NCBI RefSeq assembly: GCF_003945595.2
Contig: NW_024103729.1
Location: 1,980,950-2,044,949, forward strand
Length of the DNA stretch: 64,000 bases
Source of the DNA: Pipra filicauda
Taxonomy: Eukaryota > Chordata > Aves > Passeriformes > Pipridae
Direction of reading: 5' to 3'
The position numbers and the translations under genes are program-made. Position 1 is the stretch's first letter. Each line of letters opens with the position of its first letter. Under the pieces are notes generated by a model. It did not search any database and was not told the DNA's origin. It was given only the letters and a program-made list of their open reading frames with translations. Below, in pieces: positions 1-13,045 of this stretch.

Positions 1-1417
1 TGTGTAATGAGACAAAAGCTGTATTTAAAAAATTTAAAACATCTTAAAAACAAGATTACAAGTAATAAAGAAAACCACAGAAAACTCTGCATAAATGTTT
101 GATGACACAAAGATTGCCATTGGAAGTACTTTATACAGTGAAGATAAACCTCTTTAAATGTACTCAAACAGAACCATATAGAAGTACATCTGCGGAGAAA
201 CACATTAAACATTTAAGATGATAATTTTTAAGTAAACAATGCATATAATATTGCTTCAATTTTACCCATGTTGATTAACCATTTTATTAATCCTGAATTT
301 GTTACAGACTTAAAGCAGTAATTCTACCTCTCCATTACACATACTAAAAACACCCCACAGCATATGTTCAGATTAATAGTAATTACTTTGGATATTTAGG
401 GAAAAGACAAAGTCAGAGGCAAGCACTTAAATATTTGTAAGAAAAAGATCACAATTCATATAAAAAAGATGATATATTGAGGATTTCCACAAAAATGAAA
501 CAATGCTTCCAAAACACTGTAATCAGTAAAAAGATAATAAAGAGATTTCTATTAACTGAATGTTCATGAAACCACAACTAAACATTTTTTCCCATAGATT
601 TAGTTAGTGCTTGTTTTCCTTGGGATATTTCAATTATCCATTTTGTTTGCTTCCTATATTAGTGAGCTAACCAGCAAGATTGTCTACACCTCTAGTTAAC
701 TGATATGAAATCCATGTCTTTGTACCAAATCTCTCTGGATTAAAAATACATGTCTCCATGATCGTTAACAGAAATATAAATAAAAAATTATTAATGTGGT
801 TAAATTTTAATATTATGCTGTAGAAATTATGTACAGATTATTACAGAGCAGCAGACTTAGAGATGCAACAAAAGTCATAAAGAAAACCTGAATTAGAAAT
901 GTTTAATACAGCGTGATGGAGAAAGCACATTGTAAATGTTTCACACACTCTTCATTTTAGATTAAAAACCAAAATAGTTCCTAAAAAACACATTGACTGT
1001 GTTTTTGTATACAATATTACTTAGAAAACATTTTCCTTATCTTGACAGTAAACTATGCAGTGTATCAGACTTACAGGTAAGGTCACCCTTTCAATTAATT
1101 CATTTATCTATGGAAAAACATTAAATTAGGGTATAATCTGCACCACCACACTTCTATGCTCTGCTAAAGGTAACGTTTATTTGTAGCAGACACATTTTAA
1201 CGAGTTGTCTCTCCTTTCAGTTGTAGAACATGTGCAGTAAGACTGACCATTGCCTCCTCCTACAGCAAAGAGCACAAATCAAACCCACACTGACCTTTGC
1301 AGCAGACAAACTAAACAAGTCATGTTGTGATTGACATGTTCCGTTCGTTTGCACTGAGCATATGGCATAAGACACACACTATTTCAACAAGTTCAACAGA
1401 CAAAAACCTTCCAGTTT
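1..1417 (-). other. RNF7: RNF7 3' UTR and downstream flank
   Basis: AT-rich sequence after the RNF7 stop codon with no credible coding exon on either strand. Candidate minus-strand poly(A) signals (AATAAA, read as TTTATT on the plus strand) lie at 1417-1422 (overlapping the stop codon), 1176-1181 (about 240 nt past the stop) and 283-288. The sequence alone cannot show which is used, so the 3' end is left open. Several open frames here, including one at 1327-1695 on the plus strand, overlap the RNF7 last exon antisense and look like chance. Confidence 0.6.
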
Positions 1418-1536
1418 TTATTTGCCTATTCTCTGGACTACCCAGTCCTGCTGGCAGAGGGGACAGCGATTATTCTGTTTCACCCACAAGGACATGCAGC
1501 AGTTGTGGAAGGAATGATTGCATTCTCCCCAAACCA
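1418..1536 (-). CDS. RNF7: RNF7 coding exon 3 (last)
   Basis: Begins after a TCAG acceptor at 1540-1537 and ends at the TAA at 1420-1418. Encodes the rest of the RING-H2 domain: [25 protein letters not shown] and the C-terminal QRIGK, which is essentially invariant in vertebrates. The stop codon overlaps an AATAAA hexamer. Confidence 0.97.
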
Positions 1537-4500
1537 CTGAAAGAGAAGAAAGAACATGTTCCAGTCACACTCAGCTGTTCAATCAACACCTACAGCAAGG
1601 TCCAAACTATCATTATCAAATATTTACAGCCACTGGAAGCTTTAGAGACAAAACAGGTCATCACTAATTTATCCACTGAAACTGGAGTATTATGATCATC
1701 CTGAAGATAATCAGTTCTCTCTCATCAACCTTTTACTTATTTCCAATTATGTAAAAAGGAACTGCATATATTCTCACCTTCCTGTATAAAGTGACACAGT
1801 TTTGTGAATGTATAAACACATTTATCAGTTCTGTCCAGGAAATAAGTGCAACTATCTAAGTTCTTCCCTGTATCTTCCCCAGTACCAAAAAAAAAGGCAA
1901 TGCACTACAGACCCACTATCACAGGAGAGGGTCAGCCCAATTCTCATGGGAAATGTTTCCACTGAGATGTATGATACCAAGGAGCCACATGTGACATAGT
2001 ATATAGCCTTAAAATGGGACCTTGGACCAGAATTGATTCACAGGCTACAATTGTTTCAACACAACAAAAAGTGTTATCTGTTGGCCATTTGCTCCTGAAT
2101 AGTACTAGTTACTTTGCTTTTTTCCCTTATTAGCTCATTTTCCCCACAAGAACAGAAGGGTATCAATCCAAGGAGTGCTGTAAATCATACGTTTTCCTCT
2201 CTATCTTAAATAGGACACTTAGCAAGCCAATTAAGATGTCTAGAACAGGAAAATCCTATTCTCTTTAAAACAATCATCAAAAACCAACAGTGGATTAAAT
2301 TTGAGACAATATACTTCAAGACACAAAGCACAACGGCGTGGAAAGGTTTTCCACTGGTTTAAAAGTTGTCTTAAAGGTTTAAAGCAAACTCTTTGAAACA
2401 GTTTTCACTGTTTCCAGATTGAACATGTCACAATTAAGATTTTCTTTTGCATACATTGGTACTGAAAGTACTTTTATGCTTAAATAGAATTATAGCAAAC
2501 TCAAGTGATTGCACTTTTTAAAAAGGAAAGTGAACAAACAAGCCATGCCTCCACTATGTCTGAATTAAGAGTGGGAAAAATACCACTTTGTAACCCAGAC
2601 ATACATGTATTTCAGAACACCAGATTTTTATTGCTGTTACCATTGTGCCTTCTGGCATGCATCTCATAAGAAAAAGTAGCTTTTTCCTACCCACTTCAAA
2701 AAGGCACATTAGGATCACCTCAAATATGCTCACACTGGAAGTTAAACCTCTCAGATGTGTACATGTTGACAGCAAATTTGACAGTTGTGTACAGGTTTAC
2801 AGCACAATTGACATGAAAACTAATTTTATTAGTGCTCAAAAACAAAGCATAAAGTATTACTAATGTAAAAAGATGACACAATGTAGAATGAAACACCAGT
2901 TTACTTTTGAGCATTAATAAAATCAGTATTCCCTTTAATAAAATCAGTATTCCCTTCAAACTTTAAAATGCACCATACTGGGAGAAGCTTCAATTGAAAA
3001 ACAAGCGAATGAAATCACTACATACCAACACAATCTTCTTGTTTGTTTTCAGCTTGACATCTAAGACAGGCATCTAAAAGTAAACAAGAACAAGACTCAA
3101 TTTGATTCTCAGGATTCCATCTTAAGAATAGGTTTGTCAGAGGAAAACATAAACTCTAAAACAAATTTACAGAGGTAAAAATCATAAGTTTTGATATCTG
3201 GTTCAGCCCTTCAACATTAAATAGTCCCTCCTAAATTCTAAAACTGTGCAAATGACAATGAAATAAATATCTGAAAGAGATCAGAAGAACTATAAACTGT
3301 CCAACAAGTTTTGTTTATTTTCTATTGCTTTAGTAATAACTTTTGCTGAAAAAAAGCCTTCTCCATTTTGTAGATATAACAACCAGCAGATTTGTGCCAA
3401 GGCACTCAGGCATATTAAGAGCAGAGCAAGCACAAAGCCAAACCTTAATTACAGGACTTTGTTTCTCAGATGTTAGCATCTCCTTTTAAGGAAATCATTC
3501 ACAATTTTGAATTTTTAGGCTTCACATCTCTCACCACAACTCCCACCTCCTATTCCTTTTTATAGTAATTTTCTTTAATAAGTACCTGCATGTAATTTTC
3601 ACAAGAATTACACACACATGCAAATATAGTGGTAAATTTGATAATATAAATTAACATATAAACACGGAACAATATCTAATTAAAAATATTTATCATCTTT
3701 ATGCATTCTGGTCTGTGGCTGCAAGACTGGATGGCAGGTCCAGGACTCAATAAGATACAGAAGTGACAACTTCCAGGCTTCCCACTGTGCCACACACATA
3801 CAGTGGAAAAATGGCTGTGTTTCTCCTTTGCCCTGACATGGGCTGCCACTGCACATATCATGCACACCAAAAAGTGTTCCAACAGTTCTGGGAGCAAACA
3901 CATCTTCATCTCCCCCAAAGAAAAGGAAATAGTTTAAACAACTGTTTTGCAGGTTGGATCAGGCCTACCTGTCACTAGTTGGACCATACTCTCCTAGAAG
4001 ACAGAAACATAACGTGCTACAGGAATTTAGATTTGAGCATTTTTGCTCCCTCTGCTAGACAGGGCCAGTACTTCTGTTCTAGATTCATCTGCCCAGACAT
4101 TCCTCCTTTCCTCAGGTAACAAAGAACAAAGAAGAGAAAAACTCTGAAACAGTTGCCCTTTCTCACTGAGATAAAAGCAGAACAGTGAACAGTTTCCCGT
4201 TGTCTGTTCCTGCACTTTATATTTCCACAGCAGTTAAGGGCCAAGGTGCAGGGAAAATTCTGCCAGACTGCTCAACTTGTATGCTGGTCCCTGGGAGCAC
4301 ACTGATCCGGGGCCAGGGTGGAAAGCTGTGGCAGACTGGGAGTCACAGGAAAAGCAGCTGTTCTATCTAGCCTCGGATCTGTATTTTTAGCTAGAGAAGC
4401 AGCACAGAGCTGAGGGCAGAAATCAATGCCACCATACCAAAGTAAGCTGTCCCCTTCTTACATCATAACCCCAAGGGTGTGTCCAAAAGGGTAAGGAAAG

Positions 4501-6394
4501 CTAAGTCAGTACTGCTGCAATCCTGCCCTCCCCAGTTAACACCTGCATTTTAGCTTTCTCTTGTGCACTTTAAGACCACGTTGGTTTAAGGAGTTAAACT
4601 CAGTAGAAAAATGAGCCAGCTAACACCTCCTTCCCTTGCAAAAGTCAAACAAACTAACTTTCAACAAGTGCCAGTGTCAGTCTGGCACTGCCCCCAGCCT
4701 AAGGTTACTGCAGACGCAGTGGCTCTACAGGAGCCAGGCCGGGTCTGGCAGGGTCAGCACGAAATTACCGAACTGAAGTCAGTAACGATCAAGTTTCACG
4801 TTCTAACAATGCGGTTTGTTCTCAAAAAATGGCTCCCAAATTTTTCTGCTAGTTTCGGATTAAAAGTACTCCCTTGGACTAGTTATGAAAAAATATAACC
4901 TTGTAATTTTTTTTTTAAGTTTTATAATAGCTCTGGGAAAGATTTTGTTCATCTAAGACTTCTTTTAGTGTCCTGTAACAAGCTAGCTATAATGGGATAA
5001 ATACATTTTAAAAATATCACTTAACATGGCAAATGAAGCCAATTTCATTTTTCCAGGGTGGTCTCTGTTTACCATAGAAAAGCAAATAATCTAACATGCT
5101 TATGTTCAAAGGTGAATCTCCCACCACTTCAGTCTGTGATGCATCTTTTTTCCTCTAGTACACCCTTTTGCCTCTTGTTCCACAGAAGGTTCTCAGTAAA
5201 AACATATATGAGAAATCACAGCACTGCATATTTTGTCTCATTTCTGTTAAACCAAATCCTGACTGGATTTGCAGTATCATGGTTCCTGGACCCAAAAAGG
5301 CAAGGTGCTCTGGAGGGAATCTTGAATCATATGTCCTGCCAAACTGTACCAAGCCCTATTAAGAGGACAGTTATATCTAGGATGACTCAGCATAATAGTA
5401 AAAATCGGATTTACAAATACAGCAGAGGAAAAATTTAAACAATTTTCGAAGAACCAAGATAAACATCGTATTTGCAAAAGACGTCAGAAAAAACAGTAAT
5501 GTCTGTCAAATATGAGGCTGCTTTGAAAGAGTCTCTGGAGTTCAAAACCAGGTAAATTAATCCCTTAATTTTCAATAGATTTCTCAGTACATTCATGTGT
5601 GTTAAACAACACCAGTAATCAGGAGGCTTGCGGAGTAGTGTTAAGACGCTATGGATTAACAGATTTGAGAAATGAATTTATATCTACATCCGCAACGGCT
5701 TCTTAAAAAAAAAAAATTAAGAAACCCAAACCAAACCCAACAAAACAGCACAAGCAGCAGCCCCGCACATGCAGCACTCGGCTCAGCTCGGCTGTAACTC
5801 GGTGCTTGCGGGGTTTGCCGGCAGACCGGCACAGCCCTCAGCCGAGGGCGGCCCTGCCCAGGACGGGCCGGGCAGAGCAGCACGGCCCCCCCGGGCCCGG
5901 CCCGGCCCTGCCGAGGGACGGGCGGCCCGGCCCGGCGCTCTCGCTGCTGCCCCGACAGCGCCGGAGGGGCCGCGGGGCTGGTGCGGCCCCCGGAGCGCGG
6001 CGGCCCGGCCCCCGCGGGGCCCTCCTCCTCCTCCTCCCGCTCTGGGGAAGGCGCGGAGGAGGAAGCGGAGGCGGGAGGATCAGCCCCCCCTCCCGCCGGA
6101 AACCGCGTCCCAGCGCTGCGCCCGCCGAGCCGGGGCGGCGGGCACGGCCCGGGCACGGCCCCGCGCCCGGCAGGGCCCCCCCGCCCCGCGGCCATGGCGG
6201 CCCGCCCGGCGCTTACCCATGACCTGCACGCGGCAAATGGCGCAGGTGTCGCACTCCACGTCCCAGCTCCACATGGCCACCGCGTTCCACTTCTTCAGCG
6301 AGAACATCTTGTCGGGGCCGCCCGCCTTGGAGCCCGCGGAGCCCGGCAGCGAGTGGGGGGCGCCTGGCTCGTCCCCGTCCTCCACATCGGCCAT
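1418..6394 (-). CDS. RNF7: RNF7 (SAG/RBX2), RING-H2 subunit of cullin-RING ubiquitin ligases, 3 exons
   Basis: Coding parts are 6394-6217, 3073-3026 and 1536-1418, joining in phase to 345 nt and 114 residues (human 113). The protein starts [10 protein letters not shown] and has a variable linker to about residue 28. It then has the nearly invariant stretch from [11 protein letters not shown] that inserts a strand into the cullin, followed by the RING-H2 domain. Visible zinc ligands are C51-x2-C54, C62, C65, C74, C81, H83, H86, and C100-x2-C103 in RCPLCQQDW. The Cys at 103 and the MADVEDG start distinguish RNF7 from its paralogue RBX1, which has Asp at that place. The family recruits E2 enzymes (notably UBE2F for CUL5 neddylation) to cullins in cytoplasm and nucleus; that role is family knowledge. 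All introns are GT-AG. The start codon lies in a CpG island. Confidence 0.97.
2914..2955. repeat. Tandem duplication, 2 x 21 bp
   Basis: Two exact adjacent copies (2914-2934 and 2935-2955) of a 21-bp unit that starts TTAATAAAATCAGT. It lies in RNF7 intron 2, with no sign of function. Confidence 0.9.
3026..3073 (-). CDS. RNF7: RNF7 coding exon 2
   Basis: A 48-nt micro-exon encoding [15 protein letters not shown] with split codons at both ends. The acceptor reads CTTTTAG just before 3073 and the donor GTATGT follows 3026. It supplies the third-zinc cysteines C62 and C65, and C74. Phase matches exons 1 and 3. Confidence 0.96.
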
Positions 6395-6480
6395 GGCGGA
6401 GGGGCGGGGACGCGGCGGCCGCGCGGGGCGGCAGCGCCACCCCCCGGCGGGAGCGGGAAAGGCCGCGCGGAGCCACCGTC
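5760..6480 (-). promoter_or_regulatory. RNF7: RNF7 CpG-island promoter
   Basis: A sharp shift from AT-rich sequence to very GC- and CpG-rich sequence around RNF7 exon 1. A plus-strand GC box, GGGGCGGGGA, lies at 6401-6410, directly upstream of the start codon (ATG at 6394-6392), and fits Sp1-type factors. I see no TATA box in the right place. CpG content stops abruptly at a CR1 fragment near 6469, so the transcription start is probably in 6395-6470 or within the CR1 tail. Edges are estimates. Confidence 0.85.
6217..6394 (-). CDS. RNF7: RNF7 coding exon 1
   Basis: Encodes residues 1-59 plus the first base of codon 60. The ATG is at 6394-6392; MADVEDG is the known family start, and I see no better upstream start in frame. 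The donor follows GTC-ATG-G as GTAAGC at 6216-6211. It carries the cullin-binding strand and the first RING cysteines ([12 protein letters not shown]). The linker at residues 8-28 (Gly/Ser/Pro-rich) differs from mammals, as expected for this unconserved part. Confidence 0.96.
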
Positions 6481-6608
6481 CCTGGAGGTGTTTAAGGAAA
6501 GGCTGGACGTGGCACTCGGTGGTCTGGTTGACGTGGTGGTGTTGGGTCATAGGTTGGACTCGATGATCTCAGAGGTCTTTTCCAACCTAATTGATATTGT
6601 GAATTCCG
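6469..6608 (+). mobile_element. CR1 LINE, 3'-terminal fragment
   Basis: Matches the avian CR1 3' end: a 'cctggaggtgtttaagga' block, then 'gtcataggttggactcga', then 'tcttttccaacctaatt'. It lacks most of the element, as usual for 5'-truncated CR1. Its 5' edge is 74 bp upstream of the RNF7 ATG. It closely resembles the copy at 62731-62965. The terminal ATTCTGTG-type repeats are degenerate, so it is not recent. Confidence 0.93.
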
Positions 6609-9465
6609 TCTTGGATTCCTCTCAAAGTCTCCTGTCTCTGGTTACACGGCAGCAATCTTTCTTGGAAAATGGTCCATTAAATACACCTACTTTGAAAAGT
6701 CGGACCAGGACAGTCTGAATTTACTTGCCAGTTTATCAGCTTGAATTTGTGAGGAGACAAAAGAAATCAGCAGAAAAACAGATGAGTTGTGAAGCACTAG
6801 AGAACTAAAAATTTTAAAGGTAATTTTAAAGTGGCCGATTGCATTAAAAAGTAAAATGTCTACATATACAACTACATACACCTTAAAAAGTGGAGCTTCA
6901 GAGTGTGCATAAGAACAAAGCTAAACAATATACACCATTAGTTTAAAAGACAGTAGAAACTGATATTTATTTACTAATCTTTACCCAAAAAAAAGATACA
7001 AAACTGACTTTTCCAATATAGCACCCTGTCTCTTTAACCCTACTTAAAGTTTGTTAAATACTGTTAATTTCATGTATAAATTAAATTTAAAAGATACAAT
7101 ATTCTATTTGAAGTTAGAAGAAACAAATTAATGGAAGTTGTAAGAGCTAAAGTTCACTTTTTTCCCCTTTCTCAAGACTTAGCAGTATTTAATCTACACA
7201 ACAGTTCTATGACACTGCCAAACAAATCAACTCCATTCAGAGCACCAACAAATCATTTGCATGGCTCAGAAACATATGTGGTACTTACATTTTATGTAGT
7301 CTAGGATATTTCCATGGAGGTAGACCCAAAACCATTTCCATACCAGCCCATCACACACCCCAAGCAGGAAGGACCAACAACAGGCCATAACAGATGCGCA
7401 TGGACCACACAGGTTCACCTCAGCTTATCCACAAAAATGCAAAATGCTTAAGGCAAAAGTGTTCTCTAGCACTGATTCTGACCCTTGTGTGCACACACAT
7501 CCACACACTCTCCTCCCCCTTTAGTTTCTGATTAGTTCACTATAGGTTATCAGGTCTCTGATCACACTGCAGAAATCTCACTATATCCACACTGGTTTAG
7601 GTGGTTAGGCCAAACTTTGATCATCAGTTTGCAAAGCTGAATTACTCCAATCACACTCACATTGTTGGCTGAGGCAAGATCTGAAATGTGTACTGGGTCC
7701 CACTTGCACAGTAGAAAAAAATTCAGTTGATTCTCTATTCATTAACCCACTATTAGAAAAGTCATACCAACCAGTACTTATCCTCACTGTTCTGCAGTAC
7801 GACCACTCCAGTCCTGTAGACTGTGGTGCTAAGCTTCAAAAGCTAGGCTGGATTGCTGCTTACTAACATGAGAAATTTTTACTCTCACTACCACTTAAAA
7901 AAAAAAAAAACAACCCTAGTATTGGTGCTCAGCAGAAATGCTGCCAAGTTGAGTTTTCAAAACACTAACTTGTTATTTGTGCCAATGTACCTTCAATAAA
8001 AACTGCTGATGATTGCCACAGCTGCGTTACGTATGATGAAAAAGGCACAGGAATAATGATATGCAAAAACACAGTATAAGGCAGAAAGTAAAAAATGAGA
8101 TATTTTAAAGGAAAGGAAGGGCAGAGACAGAAGTTGCATTTCTTAATCTCCTTTTACCATTCAAAATCTAACTCCATCCAAATATGTAGTTCTGCTTGTA
8201 ACAGAAATCTGTAAATCAGCTCTTCGATGATAACAATAAAGTAATATGTAATATGTAAATACATAGGTAAATTTTGAAATTCATTTGAGAAAAGGCAATT
8301 TTGGATAACATGAATGTCACGATCTGTAATCAAGCCCCAATTTTCTTTACACTGAGGAGCTAGAGAATCTTTATTTGTAGAACACTAAAACCTCCAAATT
8401 GTAACTGTTCCTACCTTCAGTGACGCTGAATATAATCAGTGTTAAAACTCACATTGGTTTGATGCTCTAAACGTAAAATAATTTCCTGCTTGTCTGGTGT
8501 GGCAGCGTCCAAGTTACTGAGAATGAATCGATCTCACAATGAACTACTGCCAGCATAGAAAAGGAGCACACGGTGCATCCAGCCAGCTTTGCAAGTGCTG
8601 TAGAGTAATACAAAGTGTGGATAGAAATCAATCCATTTCATATGTAATCACACGTTTTTAAGCCAAGGAAGATTTTCTGCAAGACTGAGTGCACTTATAT
8701 AGTTTTAAAGCATTTTTTATGTTTCAACAGGACATCTAGCAGATGTCAAATTGACATTCCTCATGAAGGATGTTCTCTGCATACAGGGAGTATTATGAGC
8801 AGTTGTAGTGCAAGTTAATCACAGCTTCATCTCAATGGCCTGGACTGCCTTGACTAAGGGGAAATGACCAAATCTTCCTGGAATTCCAACTCCTGACACA
8901 TTTCCAAAGACAGTTAACAGAGTAAGCCACACACCTTGGCAGTGGCTTCCATTTTGTGCACCTTGGCAACAAAAATCTGGCCTTTGGTAATAAAGTAAAA
9001 AATAAAAATTATATTGATCTGCAAGATTTCATATTTCTACATTAATCAACTATCAATTCAGAAAAACCTATAATTTCCTTGAACATTATTCAACAATCTT
9101 TTGCTCTTACCTCAGCTGATTCAGACCTCTCTCAATCCATGCTGTTCAATTCCCTTTACTAACTCCATTATTTTAACTCATCATTCTTTTCTATTTTTTT
9201 AAACCCTTGTGGCACTCCTGAATTTGAATTACTGGGACTAGGTGTAATACAGAAAAGTTTAAATTTAAAACTGTTTTTGTAAAACTTGAAAAGAAAATGT
9301 ATACGTAATTTTCCTTTAACAGTACATTGTATTTTTATCCCTTTTGCATGAACACTTAAAATTTGAATGTACGTGTTCCTAAAGTAAAAAAAACAAACAA
9401 ACAACTGAGACTTAAGCACGTTTAATTTCTGCCATGTAAAATGTCAACTGCCATTTTTTCTAAAG

Positions 9466-9509
9466 AAAAAAAAAAAAGCCTGAGGTTTTTTTTTTGTTTT
9501 TTTTTTTAA
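9466..9509. repeat. A-run / T-run inverted homopolymers
   Basis: A run of 12 A is separated by about 8 bases (GCCTGAGG) from two T runs, so the sequence can fold back on itself. It may be two opposed retroposon tails or simple slippage; no transposon body is recognisable on either side. Confidence 0.6.
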
Positions 9510-11491
9510 TTTACACAATTTGTCTTGTCATCTCTAATTTTTTTAGCAAAAAAATGCAAATCTTTTCGGTTTTAAAAGCAAACTATGACACAGGTTAAAA
9601 TTATGTTTGGATGCTGTCAAAATGTCACACGTGCAAATTCAAATATAAACCATACTTAGATTAGCAGTGAAAGTAGAGCAAATATGATACAGATACTCTG
9701 CATACTGCTTTATAGAAATGATAGTTTCCCAACTAATAATTATTTTCTTGGCTATTTGATCACCTAAACAGCTGTATAAACATTTTCAAGCCATCTGGAG
9801 AAATAGTTCTGGAATTCACCTGTTACCTACAGCCACACATGACACTAAGGAGGTTGCAACGGGAAAGTGGCACAAACCATGACAGCTTTTTCAGTGAGTT
9901 TTCTCTATGTAGTCACTGTCCTTACTGTAAATAAAAAAACATTATTTCAGACTGGGCATTTTCTCATCTCATTCACACATAACTGAAAACATTCCAAATA
10001 GAGTATCTAAATATGAGAACTTGAACCAAGTTCCTTTCAGCCCATCAAGTGATTGTTCAGCAAGATTTAAAGCTGCTCAGCCAATTCTGTGCTGCTGAAT
10101 GGGAAAAAAAAACAACTTGTGAATGGGGCCATTTGTAACAGTAGGTATCCAAACCCAAAATATTGTTTTCTATTACACAATCTATAATCAATTAATTTAC
10201 TGTAATAATTTCACAGGAAGAATCCAGTGTAATTCATCAAGGACTAATTCTGAGTTCTGATTGTCTCTATGTCAAAAAATACTCAAAGCTCCAAGTGTTT
10301 GACACCCAACTTACATAAGTGCCATAACAGTGTTCTTTTCATACCCCTACTCCCATTTAAAATGAATACAAAGACGCATCTTCATCTTGTAAGAACATTT
10401 TCATTCTCTATACACCTTTCTAAATGCTGAATATTGCACAGACAGTGGTTTGAAAGCATGTACAATGCCTTTCATAGATTTTCATGAATCTTTTGAGAAT
10501 GGAGATGTCTAGAAACAACCTCATTTTGTTCTTTTTTCTTCCTTCTTTCCTCTTACAACTTTTTGAAATTTTTGTTGTTTTTTTGTTTTTCTTTTCCCAG
10601 TTTGTTTACTCCAAAACATAGAATTCAAAATTATTTTTATTAAAAACAAAACTGTTATGACAATGTCAGTTTTATGATAATGCAAAGAACAGTTATGTAA
10701 GTATGTGTGTATCTTGGCCAACTAATGCATGTGCTGGACTGTATTATCCCACTTAACTGTTTGTTCTGTCAATAGACTAACATATATCAAAACACTGAAG
10801 GACTGTGTCCATTTATCTGCCAAAGAAAATAATTTAAGCATAGTTCTCTGCCAAAACTATTTGTTAAACTCTAGATGATCTGTCTCTCTCTCTGTGCCAC
10901 TTTACCAATAAGAATATGCTACACAGGACTATGAATGGCCAGCACTAAAACTACTGCTGTGGTTAGAGCTGAGACTTGGGCAGGACAGTGGGGCTGCAAT
11001 AGAGGAGGAGAGCACAGGAAACAGAACTGTATCAGCACCCGTGACAAACCCACCTGGAGCAGTTTTAAGGTTTTACTGAAGCTGCCAGATGCAATTGCCA
11101 AAAAGGAAAAGAGACTTCAACGTTGGAATGTACACTTTCTGTGAAACAGAAGCATGAAGTTGGTGTGCAGAAATACAAAAGAAACCACAATAGGAATTAG
11201 GAAACATAACAGCATTTGTGGAATAAACTGCATACTTTTACACTGGGAGGGCCTCACTGGGAGACTGTGAGAGGAAATCACAGAAATATATTGCTACCCA
11301 GACTAGCCAATGGAGATAAAGTACATCCTCACCATTTCCCCCCTATTCCCATATACGTATGTGATTTGGCATGAACTTCACTGAAGTCCAGGAATGAGCT
11401 CAAAGACAGTCAGATTCTTAAATGCACTGTGCTTTACTCATTAAGTAAAACAAATGAACATTCATGACACATAATGCATAGAAGGGAAATC

Positions 11492-11517
11492 CTTATAAGT
11501 TTATAGGAACTTATAAG
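11492..11517. repeat. Perfect inverted repeat, 10-bp arms
   Basis: Arms CTTATAAGTT (11492-11501) and AACTTATAAG (11508-11517) around a 6-base loop, in intergenic DNA. AT-rich and short, so chance is plausible. Confidence 0.8.
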
Positions 11518-12805
11518 AAGTTATAAAAACCCTTAATGACCTCTGCATGGGAACCTTTCTACTTTCATGGGAAAACTCTGTGTCACAAAAGACTAAATAG
11601 ATCCTGACTTTTTTGAGCTGCTTTAATGAAGTCTAAGCCCTTGGAACTTCTCCATTGTTCATACAACATCCAGGCTCATTCCTCTCTCCTGCAACAGAGA
11701 TTTAAAGCCAATGACACAAAGACCCCCTATTGCTTTAGAAATTCTACACTGTGTTTTTGTTTGCTAATTGTTTTACTCTGGAGTAAAACTCAGCTATTAC
11801 TGTACCCCCTGAACAGTGTTAATTTGCAAGTTAGAGGCCTGTCTCATATTCCATTTATTAATTTTAAAAACCTGAGGAGATAAAATGATACGTATTTTAA
11901 CTGTGGTTATGGTTAGCTGTTTTGAGAATGGAGCTACATTCTGAATTGAAAACTGAAAGCCAATTTATGTTGTTTTGTTGTTGTGCAGAGGTACAACCCC
12001 TGCCTATTCTGGAATATTGACATTTTCTATAAATTTGTCTTAGTATTTTAACATCTCACCGATATTTGGATCCTACCTTGTATCAGTATGGACCATAAGC
12101 CACTGTTAGCAAATCCTGCCCTCCAGTCAACATCACACTTCCCTTCTCCTCCTCAAAAAAATAAAAATACCAGCAAGAGGAGGCACATATAAACTTGCCT
12201 ATGGAAACTCCCTTTACTCACATGTTTAACTTCCTGGAAGGTATTGCATAGGTGAGCTTTATCTCCTCATCATCCACACGTTACATCCTGTGTGCCATGT
12301 CACAACACATCTTGACTTTGACCCACATTTCTACTTTTAGATTTTGGCCAAGGTAGTGCCAGAATAAATGCATATACAATTCAACTATATACACAAATAA
12401 TAAAACCCCCAAAACTCATGTAAATGTCACAACATGACAGAATGGAAAAACTTGACTGGAACCTCTATCAACTACTCAGGAGGACGCTAAATTAATTATT
12501 GTGGTTGTCACAGAAATCATCATATGTTTTGTGTTTTAATAAAGTTATGGAGTGTTTCAGGAACTTGTCCTTCTGCTTTTTCCACTTGTACAGCTTGATG
12601 CTTTATTTCAGATTTCATATCTAGGATTATTTCTGTTTCAGTTTTAAGATACTTGTAAAACCAATATGGTAATCTGCAACATGTTTAGTCTAATTTATAC
12701 CAGGGTAAAACACCTAGGTTAGAAGCAAAGGTGAGCAAGGGAAAGGTACAGGACTAAGCACAACTTGTGAGGTAAATTATAAGCTATAATGCATCATTTT
12801 AATAT

Positions 12806-13045
12806 CACAGAATCACTGAATCAATTAAGTTGGAAAAGATCTGTGAGATCAAGTCCAACCTATGACCTGATGCCACCCCATCAACCGGACCATTGCACTG
12901 AGTGCCTTGTCCAGTCTCAAACACCTCCAGGGATGGAGACTCCACCACCTCCCTGGGCAGCCCATTCCAATGTCTGATCACCCTTTCTGTGAAGAAAGTC
13001 CTCTCATGTCCAACCTAAACCTCCCCTGGTGTAGCTTGTGACAAT
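12806..13045 (-). mobile_element. CR1 LINE 3' fragment
   Basis: Reverse orientation: the 3' end is at the left, with 'cacagaatcactgaatca' as the decayed terminal repeat, then 'aagtccaacctatgacc', 'cacctccagggatggaga' and 'caccacctccctgggcag'. It is a 5'-truncated CR1 tail of about 240 bp. An open frame at 12789-12977 on the plus strand is CR1 antisense. Confidence 0.93.

Larger units (their letters stand above)
1537..6216 (-). other. RNF7: RNF7 introns 1 and 2
   Basis: Intron 2 is 1537-3025 and intron 1 is 3074-6216. Both are AT-rich with no recognised exon, RNA gene or transposon. Intron 2 has a two-copy tandem repeat at 2914-2955 and an imperfect repeat at about 2757-2816. The 5' end of intron 1, about 5760-6210, belongs to the CpG island. 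Open frames over the GC-rich part (5656-6222, both strands) are composition artefacts. Confidence 0.75.
6609..12805. other. Intergenic DNA between RNF7 and RASA2, part 1
   Basis: AT-rich, no recognisable coding exon, RNA gene or transposon. It contains homopolymer runs (A run near 7897; A12 at 9466-9477 followed by T runs after 9485), a pyrimidine-rich tract at about 10528-10600 and a short perfect palindrome at 11492-11517. Short open frames show no family resemblance. Confidence 0.65.

Noticed and set aside
1418..6394. Assignment to RBX1 instead of RNF7
   Set aside because: The MADVEDG start and CPLCQQDW with Cys rather than Asp are RNF7 features.
5656..6718. Long overlapping frames at the RNF7 CpG island (up to 265 codons)
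   Set aside because: Same composition effect; low-complexity peptides. Only the frame containing RNF7 exon 1 has conserved sequence.
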